Positions 52,001 through 61,570 of a stretch of 64,000 nt of DNA are shown here, piece after piece. The position numbers were made by a program, and so were the translations under genes. A model generated the notes under the pieces. That model was not told the DNA's origin. It did not search any database and saw only the letters and a list, made by a program, of their open reading frames with translations. Where the stretch lies: the NCBI GenBank assembly GCA_026770025.1, contig JAMXDE010000048.1, forward strand, positions 372,001 to 436,000, read 5' to 3'. The stretch's first letter is position 1, and the number at the start of each line of letters is the position of its first letter. This stretch comes from Craspedostauros australis (Eukaryota; Bacillariophyta; Bacillariophyceae; Mastogloiales; Achnanthaceae).

Positions 52001-54207
52001 TTCCAGCTGTTCGGTGACACGGTCAACACGGCAGCACGTATGGAAAGCACGGGCAAATCGCATCACATCCAATGCTCCAAGTCCACAGCCGAAGCGTTGG
52101 AAGACAGCGGCAAGTCGCAGTGGCTGATCCCGCGTGAGGATATGGTCATGGCCAAAGGCAAGGGTGCCATGCAAACGTACGTCCATGCATGCATGTTGTG
52201 ATGTCCTGTATATGTATTGAGTGTCTTACTTGTTGCTGTACTTGTTGCTGGATGCATGTTGTTCAAAATCGACGCCGCTTGCTGCTTGCTGCTTGCTGCT
52301 TGCTGGTCATTGTGTGCAAAGACTGAGTTTGCAATGACACGGAGCACGATGTGCCATAGGCCACATCACATACCGCACCGTCTCGTATCGCACGACATCA
52401 TGCTCAACACGGCACGAACACTCCGTTTATTCCTTCATCTTTCGCTGCGTACCATACATACTCGCATTCATGCTTGCCACTTTCGTGCCACACAATCTCC
52501 GTTTGATATCCCACACACTACTGCAGCTTCTGGGTGGATCCAAGAGGATACAGGAGGAAGCGCAGCAAACGCTCGATGAAAAAGCCGTCACCGCAGCATT
52601 CGGGGCAAAACAGCACCGATGGAAACACCGCCGCCACCGACACAGATCGCAGGGATTCCATCCGATCCAGCAACAGCACGGGAGATGTCGAAACCACCGC
52701 ATCTCCGCCTTCTTTCGCGGATGGGGCCTCAATTCAAAGCCAGAGGAGCAGCAATGCCGATACGGACCGCGACGATGCAGATGATGACAAGTTCATGCAG
52801 GACGACGATGGCAGTTCTCGTGGCGGCATGAGCTCATCGCGAGACAAGTACGGACGCAGGAAGAAGGCATCGCGTTCGGCGGACTTTGAACGTCATCTGG
52901 ATTGGAATGTCGACCTTCTATCGCGACTGCTCAAGTCAGTCATCGCTCGCCAGAAGAACCGTGGCAGCTTCCAGGTGAAGAATTCGAACAAGCCGCAAGT
53001 GAAGAAGCTCTTCAACCTGTCCATGAGCACGCACAACTCGGAGGCGTCGATCCTTGAGGACGACATCCACGAATTCTCCTTGAGGTTACCAAGAGAGGAG
53101 TACGCAGAATGTATCCACCTCCCGCAGTACCACCACAAGAAACCCGCCAAGGGCCAGCAGCAGGACATCAGCGCCGACAGCATCCAGATCGACAAGGTGG
53201 TTCAGGATGAGCTCCGCGATTACGTCACCAAGATCGCTTGCTCGTATCACAGCAATCCGTTCCACAACTACGACCACGCCACCCATGTCACCATGTCCGC
53301 CAACAAGATCTTGAACCGCGTGGTTGCGGCCGAAGACATGAACATCAACATGAAGCACCACCGACGGCTTTCGTTGGATGCGGTGCGGCACGACTACACG
53401 TACGGGATCACCTCCGATCCCTTGACTCACTTTGCGTGCGTGTTTTCCGCCATGATCCATGACGTCGACCATCCTGGCGTCTCTAACGCGCAGCTCGTCA
53501 AGGAGGAAGACGAGATGGCGATGTTGTACGGGCAGAAGAGCGTGGCAGAGCAAAACTCCGTCGATCTGGCATGGAATCTGCTCATGGACCCCGCCTACCG
53601 CAATCTCCGCAACGCCATGTTCATCGGCGAGGAGGAGAGGAAGCGATTCCGCCAGCTGCTGGTGAATTCTGTGATGGCCACGGACATCTTCGATCCTGAA
53701 CTCGTCGCCAAGCGCAATCGACGTTGGGAGAAAGCGTTCGCATCATCGTCAGGCTCCACCGTATCATCGTCATCGAATGACGAAGACCACAAGGGCGAGG
53801 AACATCAATCCAGCGCGGATCTGCGTGCGACGATTGTGATCGAGCACATCATCCAGGCAGCCGATGTCAGCCACACCATGCAGCATTGGCACGTCTACCA
53901 GAAATGGAACAGGCGCTTGTTCAACGAGATGTACCGCGCATACAAGACGGGACGTCTGGAGAATGACCCGTCGAAGGGCTGGTACAAGGGCGAGCTGTGG
54001 TTCTACGACAACTACATCATCCCGCTGGCAAAGAAGCTGAAGGACTGCGGCGTGTTCGGCGTCTCCAGCGACGAGTTCCTGAACTACGCCATGATGAACC
54101 GTTCGGAATGGGAGGTGAAGGGAGAGCAGATCGTGGCCGATCTGTTGGCAAGCTTCGAGGACAACGCATTGAAGCGAACCTCATCCCAAGACACCATCGA
54201 TGCGTGA
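49085..54207 (+). CDS. Membrane nucleotidyl cyclase fused to cyclic-nucleotide phosphodiesterase (2 exons)
   Basis: Exon 1 is 49085-52176 (first ATG; the frame is open from 49061) and exon 2 is 52527-54207. The join gives KGAMQT followed by FWVDPRG in phase, 1590 residues. Order: Gln-rich start; TM1 at about 127-149 (YLLFLLIGATLFISLTIYY); extracytoplasmic region of about 465 residues; TM2 at about 616-640; class III cyclase at about 850-1031 with FADIDGF and VETIGDSYVA; PDE at about 1190-1570 with HNYDHATH (from 1277), HDVDHPGVSN (His1342) and AADVSHTM (Asp1477), the HD-type metal site. The cyclase base-selecting positions read Glu (VETIGD) and Gln (RFQLFGD): the first is guanylate-like, the second is neither the Cys of guanylate nor the Asp of adenylate cyclases. 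It probably makes and hydrolyses cGMP or cAMP at a membrane after sensing an outside signal. Confidence 0.9.
52177..52526 (+). other. Intron of the cyclase-PDE gene
   Basis: 350 bp, donor GTACGT and acceptor CTGCAG. It separates the cyclase domain from the PDE domain almost exactly. It contains four tandem CTTGCTG units at about 52277-52303. Confidence 0.85.
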
Positions 54208-55586
54208 GGCGCGGGTTGCTTGCCACACGCGAATGCATGCGCACATGCGTGCGTAGGTACATGCGCGAAAGTGAAGCTTGCTTCTTCATCACAGAAAGGT
54301 GCAAGATGATTGCCTTCTTAGTCCTACCATACTCGTACGTACAACTATGGTACCTCCTCAACGATGATAGTGTGATCGAATCGATGACATTTGGACGCCA
54401 TAGGTGTATTCGTAATTGTGAATTCATGAGGCGCATTTACTACCTTTTGCCATTCCAGCCACGCCGCAATGATGATAAGTTTGGGGAAAAGAGCTATCGT
54501 ACGAGGAAGCAGAGGTGGTCAAGGCCGCCAAGAGCGTTTACGCATGTGTCATAAAGTAAAGTAAAAGAGTCGAGAAGGCGCGCTGCCCGTACCGCACTAT
54601 TGCACACGAGAGCGAAAATGGTGCTCTGTCGCCACGGGTGATCCAACTCGGCGTCGACGCGAATGTGCACCCGGACCTTGGAATGGAGATTACTCTTCTT
54701 GGAAAGAGAGTGGAGCGTTGGCGCCAACGATTTTCTTCACCTCTTGCTAACCCATCAACCAGAGGCAACATCGTGCCGCGCCGTGGCAGGGCATCACCCA
54801 TGAGGCTCTTGAGTGAGCGCTTTGATCGCGGACGGTGCGGTATTCCCGCACTTGGGCCACCTGGATTGACAGTTTGTTGGAACTCGCGTAAGGTACTTAC
54901 ATTTCTGATAGGTATCGATACCTTACTCCATGGCCACGATATATGTTGAATTACATATACCAAGAGCAGTCCCGCATTCAAGTGGGAGAGCATGGTGCAT
55001 CGTAGTGTAAGAGGAGAGTGTTCGCCGTTTGGTTGGAATAGTGTAGATCGCACGTCCCAACATACAACTCAATACAACGTAATACAACATAATATTAAGT
55101 ATACTAATACAATGCAATACTATACGATAGATTAGGGAATGGAGATTCAGCAAACAGCGTTGATCTGACCTCGCGATTGTTGTATGGATGATCGCACTGC
55201 ATGAAGAGCGAGTAGATGTTGGGTGCGCTGTTGCACGCTTGTCCTTCGTGCACATCGACCATGTGGAGTAGGTATTAAATGTACGTATCTGTTGCTGGGT
55301 TGCAGGTGAAGCACGGTGTCCATGAGGCAACGACAGGCACATCCATCGATGCGTCTTGCCATGCTCTACTCTACTCTAACCAGTCCACCAGGTGATGCAA
55401 TGCATGGCAAAGTACTCTGTTGTTTGTGTGAGAATATAATGCGTGTATCTATCGTATGTGGGTTGTGTTATTGTGTTGGGTGATGTTGTTTGCTGTTCGT
55501 TGCATCGATTGAGGTTCGGATTATGTGCAGAGAGCGAGTGGGCGAACACTGATTCCAAATCGATCAGCGTGTTCTAGTCCACCTCA
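54208..55586. other. Convergent intergenic region
   Basis: 1.4 kb between the 3' end of the cyclase-PDE gene and the 3' end of a minus-strand gene. No supported ORF. It contains TACTCGTAC at 54330 and an AT-rich degenerate repeat (AATACAACATAAT-like) at 55065-55130. Confidence 0.4.
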
Positions 55587-56240
55587 TCACCTATGCTTGT
55601 GCACCGTCGGATGATAGTAGGGCGTCTGCGGAAAGAATGGAAAGGAGCTGCCCATCGACGACGGACCGGCTGAAGGATAGGCCGATGATGCCGCAGAGGA
55701 GGACGGCGCGATCGCCGATGCGCCATGCAAGTCCATGGACAGCGAGGACGATCCCGCCATGCCCGAATCGGACGACGAGTAGTGCAGCCAATCGTCCTGT
55801 AACGAGCGACCGAACTCGTCGTCGGATTCTTCGCTGGCAAACTCGTCGTTGTCGCTGTTCCCGTCGTCTGCGTCGTCCTGCTCCAGCTGCGGATAGCACA
55901 GGCGATTGAGGAAGTCGTCATCGGCCGCGGCGGCCGATTGGCTCGAGGCGCCCGCCATGTTGTGATGGCTGCTGATGACGTCAAGCTCCATGCCCATCAT
56001 GCCGCGGTGGCGCTGTCGGTGATGCGACGAGTGCATCGAGGCTGGCATGGAGGTCGTGCCACCGCCGGCCGCTGCGCCCGAGGCGGAACGGTGACGCGAT
56101 CGGCGGCTGATCTTCTGCAGTTCCTCGCCCCATCCGTGGTTCGTGAGGCCACCATCGCCATCCTCATTGTCGTCGTTGTTCGGCGTGAACTTGCGGGCGG
56201 TGTCGTTCGTCTGCACGATCGGGGAGTTGAAGTGGTTCAT
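55587..56240 (-). CDS. 217-residue acidic, Ser/His-rich protein, unknown
   Basis: ATG at 56240 (MNHFNSPIVQ) to TGA. The whole protein looks disordered: residues 20-35 are acidic, 45-60 basic (RRSRHRS), 65-85 His/Met-rich, 105-155 strongly acidic (DADDGNSDNDEFASEESDDE), and 160-200 Ser/Ala-rich. A short conserved-looking piece, DDDFLNRLCYPQLEQ, could be a binding helix. There is no signal peptide, membrane span or known domain. The purely disordered make-up leaves some doubt that it is a real gene. Confidence 0.6.
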   Translation of the reverse strand: MNHFNSPIVQTNDTARKFTPNNDDNEDGDGGLTNHGWGEELQKISRRSRHRSASGAAAGGGTTSMPASMHSSHHRQRHRGMMGMELDVISSHHNMAGASSQSAAAADDDFLNRLCYPQLEQDDADDGNSDNDEFASEESDDEFGRSLQDDWLHYSSSDSGMAGSSSLSMDLHGASAIAPSSSAASSAYPSAGPSSMGSSFPFFPQTPYYHPTVHKHR

Positions 56241-57318
56241 TGTGATGGCTTGTGATGTCTTGTGTTGTGCTGTTTGTCTTTGGCTTGTGTTGTATTGTGC
56301 TGATGAGTGTCACTGTCTGTTCGTCAGGTATGATACTCTGTGGGATTATGGGTCAGCTGAGAAGGTCAGGAAGAAGCCGACGTTCGATGCTTGGTCTCTT
56401 GTGGTGTTGGTCTTGAGGCGAAGAGCTGCTGCGAGATGATGATGATCCAATCAACGTGAACGTGAACGTGGACCTTTGCGTATTGTGAAGCAGAGTGTGG
56501 CTATGTGGTCGAACCTCCCAGACCCGTCGATGTTTCTGATGCTTGGATTGATCCTTTGTCTCCTCTTCGATTGCTTTGTTTTGCTTTGCTTTCGTTACTT
56601 TGTTTTGTTTCTGTTCTGCTCTTACGATTGCCCTCCCTCTCGCGTCTCTTGCCTCTTGTCGTTGCTGTCGCTTTCCCTTCGTTTCTCTCCGCGTTGATTG
56701 CTCCTCTTCGCGGCGGCTGCGCCACGCACTCGCTTGTCGCTGCGGGCTGTTTTACTCCTTCTGTTGTCGCTGTTGTTGTTGCTGCAGTTGCTATCGCGTT
56801 GTCTTGCCACAGAAAATGCCAGGCCATTGTGCCCAAAAAGAGAGCGTCATAATTGTTCCAATGATTTATGACCAACACCGTGAAAGGGCACAGCAAGACC
56901 GGATTACTTAAGCTGGTTCGGTGAAACTAACCAAGTACTTCTACATAAACGATTTCGAGTGCTCGTCGCAAATCTACGATCAAGAGTAGATACCCTCTGC
57001 AGCGTCACGTTTTCAGTCCGACTTAGTGTGACGTATCTTCTTGGTGGGAACCGGATCTGTGGAGGGAGCATTTGTCGAAGGATCCAAGACATGTTATCAT
57101 TGCCTCTTGCGAGTGCAAAGGTCGTCCCCGTGGCTCGCGAAGCATCGACAGTATGTCTGCCGCAGAAGGGGCAAATGCTGTCGTGCGTGTTCGTGGCCAT
57201 GTTTGTGATGCGCTCTATTGGGATTTATTATATGTCCTCTACTACAAAGCCTGTATGCTCCTCGGACGAGCCATGATACGTGTCCAGCAAGGTGTCCCCA
57301 TGCCTGCAGAGGATCCCT

Positions 57319-57337
57319 TCTCTCTCTCTCTCTCTCT
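57319..57337. repeat. (CT)n microsatellite
   Basis: Nine to ten CT units in intergenic DNA. Confidence 0.85.
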
Positions 57338-57970
57338 TCCTGTTGACGAGGTTGGTGGCGGCGTATTGCTGAAATGATGAATGGAGAGTTGGATTTGTCC
57401 AAAGTGCTTCGCTGGTGAGGTTGGAACCGCTCAGAGCCAGGGTGATGCGTGGTGCAGTAATCGTACTTCTCTCCTACGTGTCTCTGTTCGAAGGCGGGCG
57501 ATGAGACGAGCGCTCGAACTGAGCCTCTACTCGTATTGGCCACAATGGGAGATGTTGGATTCCTCCGGATTGTGGACGGCGATCGCGGTTGCGGACTGTC
57601 GCCTTGGAGAAGATAGTGGCATCTGCAAGGTGAAGATGAGAGGGTGCTGCTGGTCGCCTGTTGGAGGAATTTGGTTGTGCTCACTGCTTTGTTGGTTCTG
57701 TTGACCGCAATGACACCCCTCACGCCCACATTCGGTTGGTCCTGGCGGTAGCAGCGGCGGGTCACAGTTTGCATTTGGAGTTGAGTTGCACGGATGAAAA
57801 AGATGTTGGTCTTTCTGGTAGATTGATCCATCCCCTGCCGCGCTTGCTTCGTTCTTCGTTGTTTCGCGCTGAATACCTTGTCTGTGGATCATCTCTGTAC
57901 TCTAATATCCATGTCTGTTGCGAGCACTCGACGCAACGCGTCGTTCCCATGATAGGCGCAGCACCCGTAT

Positions 57971-58005
57971 TGCATTGCATTGCATTGCGTTGCACCGCAT
58001 TGTAT
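57971..58005. repeat. Degenerate (TTGCA)n tandem array
   Basis: About six units (TTGCA, with later units changing to TTGTA) just downstream of the 194-residue gene on its 3' side. Confidence 0.65.
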
Positions 58006-58035
58006 TGTATGGCATGGTATGGTGCACCGACTAAT

Positions 58036-58620
58036 TCAGAAACAACACAAACACGATTTCCATGACGATGACGACGTGCTGGAATGATGATATCCAGCAC
58101 TCGCATCATCGCCGGTGTTGTATTCAGCACGTGCCCAGTCTGGATCATCAGATCCCGAGGCGTCGTTGTGCGGCTGATCATTGCGAACGACGTCCTTGTT
58201 GGTATCGTTCTGTGCTGTGCTTTCGCCGTGGCCAGCGCTGTACCAAGTTGGTTGCTGAGGCTGTTCCGACTGCCGCTGTTGCTGCTTGGATGGCGCATGA
58301 CGATCGTCACCATCGTCCCTGTTCTTGTCCCTAAAGTGCTCCCATTGCTGCGTGATCGATCCCTTCTGCTCCTGACGTTGCTGACGCCGCCGCGAGTAGT
58401 CCGAGTAGCGTCTCACTCCGCGCTTGCGGAACTCGCTGGCCTTGGTGGGCCCCACCTCGTGCTTCGGTTGCCGTGACAGCCCGTGCTGCACATCCCTCAT
58501 GATGACGCGCTTGTACTTGGGACCTCCAATAGCGCTGAGGTTGTCGCTGGAGGTGGATGCAACGTCGGAGCCGCGCTGCGATGGACGCGACGATGGCGAC
58601 GATGATGATGTGTTTCCCAT
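58036..58620 (-). CDS. 194-residue predicted myristoylated and palmitoylated protein
   Basis: ATG at 58620. It begins MGNTSSSSPS, which fits the N-myristoylation rule (Gly2, Ser6), and ends SSSWKSCLCCF, a Cys cluster suited to S-acylation. The middle is basic (RKRGVRRYSDYSRRRQQRQEQK) and then Gln/Asp-rich and disordered. Two lipid anchors at opposite ends would hold the chain along a membrane. No catalytic domain is visible. It is divergently placed to the uL15 gene, 664 bp away. Lipid modification is inferred from the termini only. Confidence 0.72.
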   Translation of the reverse strand: MGNTSSSSPSSRPSQRGSDVASTSSDNLSAIGGPKYKRVIMRDVQHGLSRQPKHEVGPTKASEFRKRGVRRYSDYSRRRQQRQEQKGSITQQWEHFRDKNRDDGDDRHAPSKQQQRQSEQPQQPTWYSAGHGESTAQNDTNKDVVRNDQPHNDASGSDDPDWARAEYNTGDDASAGYHHSSTSSSSWKSCLCCF

Positions 58621-59284
58621 CTTTCCGCTTCTCCCAAGACTTCACACCGACGAAGTGGGATGCTCGGCTGCTTTCTCGTTGCTGCCCCGTTTCTGCCTCG
58701 ATCCTTGATGGCTGGCTCGTGTTGACCGTTGCTGTGCCGTGGCGATCTTGTTACATCCTATCCACATTCATCCGTACTACTATTCATCCACGGCGCTCTC
58801 CTGTTTCATCTCATAACTTCGCCATAGTCACGATTTTGATCTTGTTTTCGTTGTTGTTTTGGTGTTCCATTTCCATCGTTGTCCGTCTTCCAAGCGTGTC
58901 CTTTTCAATCGTGTTCTTGTTCGGCAGAACGGAAATGTGTTTTCAATATAAGGTGGGTGTACTTTATTTGAGTACCACCGTATTAGTCTGGCTTGCGTAC
59001 GTCGCGCCGCATCATCTGGTTTGATGGGTTCTTCTTGGTCTGATCATTTCGCTCTGTTTTGTGCTTTGTGGAGCCATCGCCACGAACGTCAACACCTTCG
59101 ACCACATCATGATCGCCACCACCAACATCGTCGCCATCGTCAGGGTTCATGCATCAACTGCAACACCTTTGTGATCGTCGTTCACCCTTCCTCTTGGATT
59201 GTGTGAAGATCCTTCGACCTCCATCGGCGCCTATTGTCTTCTTGCATTGAGCAGAAGGCAAGCAACCAACTTACCGATTCCACA
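58621..59284. promoter_or_regulatory. Divergent intergenic region
   Basis: 664 bp shared upstream of the 194-residue gene (-) and the uL15 gene (+), so it should hold both promoters. No clear TATA box is visible near either start. Confidence 0.35.
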
Positions 59285-60423
59285 ATGCTGTCCAACCTCT
59301 GCAGACAGTTCACAACGGCGGCATCGCTGTCGGCGCGATCTTGCGCAGGCCCGCGAACAGCCGTCCCTCGTCTTCCTGCAAGCAGCGTTCAGAGTATGGC
59401 TGCGAGACGCCTTGCGCTGCCATCCACCGCCACCACGTCTCTTGCTGCATTCTCGACGGCAGCAGCGTCGCAGGCCAATACGGAATACGTCGAAGTGCTC
59501 AAACTCAACATGCTGGAGAATAATCCCGGAGCAAGAAGGCAGGTATGTAGTACATACACACATGTATAACATACACACATGTATAACATGCACATATGTA
59601 TGTGCACATGCACCAGTGATTTCGCTACGTCATGTTACGGCATGGAATAATCCAGCATGTCTGCATTACTCGCACTCCATAGTCGTACTCAACTCCTTCA
59701 ACCATACTCCCTCCTCAATCTCACACAACCACGATGACATGGACGACACAGAAAAAGAGAGTCGGCCGCGGCGTCGGTTCCGGGCGCGGCAAGACCAGCG
59801 GACGCGGTCACAAGGGCCAAAAGGCGCGAGCCGGTGGCGGCGTCAAACTGGGCTTCGAGGGAGGTCAGACCAAGCTGTACAAGCGCTTGCCCAAACGCGG
59901 TTTCACCAACAAGCGCTTCGCCACGCCCATGGTCCCGCTCAACGTCGGTAAGATCCAGGACTTTATCGACATGGGACGCTTCCCGCACGTCGCTGCCGAC
60001 ACGGCGGCCGACGCCATGCCGATCCTCACATTGAAAGACCTCGTCGACGCCGGCATCACGAATCACACCACCGTGAAGCACGGCATCAAGCTGCTGTCGC
60101 ATGGCACAGAACGTCTGCGCACACCCATCAAGCTGCATATCAGCCGCGCATCGAAGGAGGCCATTCAGGCCGTCGAGAATGTCGGCGGGCAGGTCACGAC
60201 GGTGCATTACAATCGGTTGGCCTTGCGCGTTCTGCTGAAGCCGCACAAGTTTGGTGTCCATCCGCCCAAGATGGCGCGACCGCCGCCCAAGCTGCAACCG
60301 TACTACACGAACTGGGATGACTGTCGTGGCTACCTCAGCGTGCAGTCGCAGATGCGGGATCTGTTGGCGCAGCGGCCCGAATTGGAGGAAGCATTTCAGA
60401 AGGCGCTCGGCAAGACGAAGTGA
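59285..60423 (+). CDS. MRPL15: Organellar (probably mitochondrial) ribosomal protein uL15 (L15)
   Basis: Exon 1 is 59285-59542 and exon 2 is 59752-60423; a GT-AG intron of 209 bp in phase 0; 309 residues. Residues 1-60 are rich in Ser, Ala and Arg and almost free of acids ([19 protein letters not shown]), typical of a mitochondrial presequence. From residue 70 the bacterial-type uL15 follows: [14 protein letters not shown], joined across the intron to [20 protein letters not shown], then KLPKRGF-like text and the L18e/L15 fold with [15 protein letters not shown]. It is a component of the large subunit. A plastid location is less likely because no bipartite signal is seen. Confidence 0.92.
59543..59751 (+). 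other. Intron of the uL15 gene
   Basis: Donor GTATGT, acceptor ACACAG. It contains a (ACATACACACATGTATA)-type tandem repeat at about 59549-59612 with alternating purine-pyrimidine character. Confidence 0.85.
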
Positions 60424-60878
60424 ATGGTGTGGCATCGTATCATGACTCTCCGGAGAGTGTCTGGCAAAGATACCAGACTCTTGAAAGCATAATATCGTAG
60501 TTTGCTGTTGCGATGATATCATATGAGCCAATGCGAGTCATTAGAGAGCAGTTATCAACAGATAATTACGCTGGGGTATGCCTATGCCATTCGAAACTCT
60601 CGCAGTGAAGTGGCGATGTCATCAGATGTTGAGGATAGCGTGGAACACCAGTACTCGTTGAGTATTGTGTAGAATTCTGTTCGTTCTTTAGCCTCCCTAT
60701 TTTGTTTTTGGCGCGATGAACAGATCCCGAGAAAGCGAAAAGCGGATTGTGACCATCCCCGATGACTTCCCTCCACTGTGTACACGCAAGAACGCAAGAA
60801 CGCAAGAACACACGCAATCCTCACAACAACACAATCTTACATTGTCATACACTACCGCACAACAGACACACGACCACC
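60424..60878. other. Intergenic region and leader
   Basis: 455 bp. The leader before 60879 contains AAGAACGCAAGAACGCAAGAACACACGC repeats (about 60788-60815). No gene is supported. Confidence 0.45.
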
Positions 60879-61121
60879 ATGGGCAACAATGCTTCCTCCG
60901 CACTGGGCGCCGCCGCTGCCTCGAACCAGCTCAAGGGCGTGCTGAAGGACGCCGAGGATGGAACCAAGGGTGGCAATCCGGAGAACGAAAGGAAGATCCA
61001 GGAGATCCAAGGCCGCAACAAGACCAACATCCAGGACTACGAGCAGAAGAAGGCAGCGCATGCCGCCAAGAAGAAGAAGCTGTCGGAAGCTTGGGCGGCC
61101 AATCGCAAGGCTGCCAACTGA
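60879..61121 (+). CDS. Small (80-residue) predicted N-myristoylated helical protein
   Basis: The frame is open from 60762, but the start at 60879 (ACCACC before ATG, then MGNNASSALG) gives a classic N-myristoylation signal (Gly2, Ser6). Residues 12-80 are charged and helix-prone (NQLKGVLKDAEDG; NERKIQEIQGRNKTNIQDYEQKK; AAHAAKKKKLSEAWAANRK) with a Lys-rich end. The small size, lipid anchor and basic helix suggest a peripheral membrane protein. There is no recognised family. The upstream 39 codons would hide the signal and look like leader. Confidence 0.7.
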   Translation: MGNNASSALGAAAASNQLKGVLKDAEDGTKGGNPENERKIQEIQGRNKTNIQDYEQKKAAHAAKKKKLSEAWAANRKAAN

Positions 61122-61570
61122 GGTGGTTTTGGGGCAGAGTTGGTTGCTCAATACGATCGTGGAAGGAAGGAAGCATGCGTGCATGCATTCCATTGAGAAG
61201 AGATCCATAACAACATGGGAAGAACAAGCAGATTCAAGGGATTTCTCAAGAGAGAGAAGAAAGAAGGAAGGAAGGATGCGGACATGGACAAAGCAGCAAG
61301 TCACATGGTGACTATTGCATTCTTCAGCTGGCTGGCTGGAGGGATGAATGGAAAGTGTCTGCATCCAACAGTGCTCCTCGTCTATTTTCAGCCGCAAACA
61401 CCATTCCCCAACTCTCCAAACGCCCACACCAAGAGCACTGCAGCAATAACACAATACAATACTATCACAACAGAACTAATTTCATATTTGGACAGAGCAT
61501 CATGGAACTATAATACTGCTCTAGAGTACTCTCATGTGTCTTCGCACCCATGTATTACATTCATCACTGC
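61122..61570. other. Convergent intergenic region
   Basis: 449 bp between the 3' ends of the 80-residue gene and the VPS39-like gene. Overlapping short frames only. Confidence 0.45.

Larger units (their letters stand above)
56241..58035. other. Intergenic region
   Basis: 1.8 kb with no supported gene. A minus-strand frame of about 244 codons (57097-57831) is Arg/Ser/Thr-rich and overlaps a microsatellite (57319-57337), so I read it as chance. TACTCGTA lies at 57528 and a degenerate TTGCA array at about 57971-58005. Confidence 0.4.

Noticed and set aside
49061..52201. The cyclase as a stand-alone 1046-residue protein ending in MQTYVHACML
   Set aside because: The last residues are intron sequence: a GTACGT donor and an in-phase acceptor at 52526 restore the usual cyclase ending and continue into the PDE. 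The first eight codons also precede the first ATG.
57097..57831. Minus-strand frame of 244 codons
   Set aside because: Runs through a (CT)n tract, is Arg/Ser/Thr-rich and has no domain or start context.
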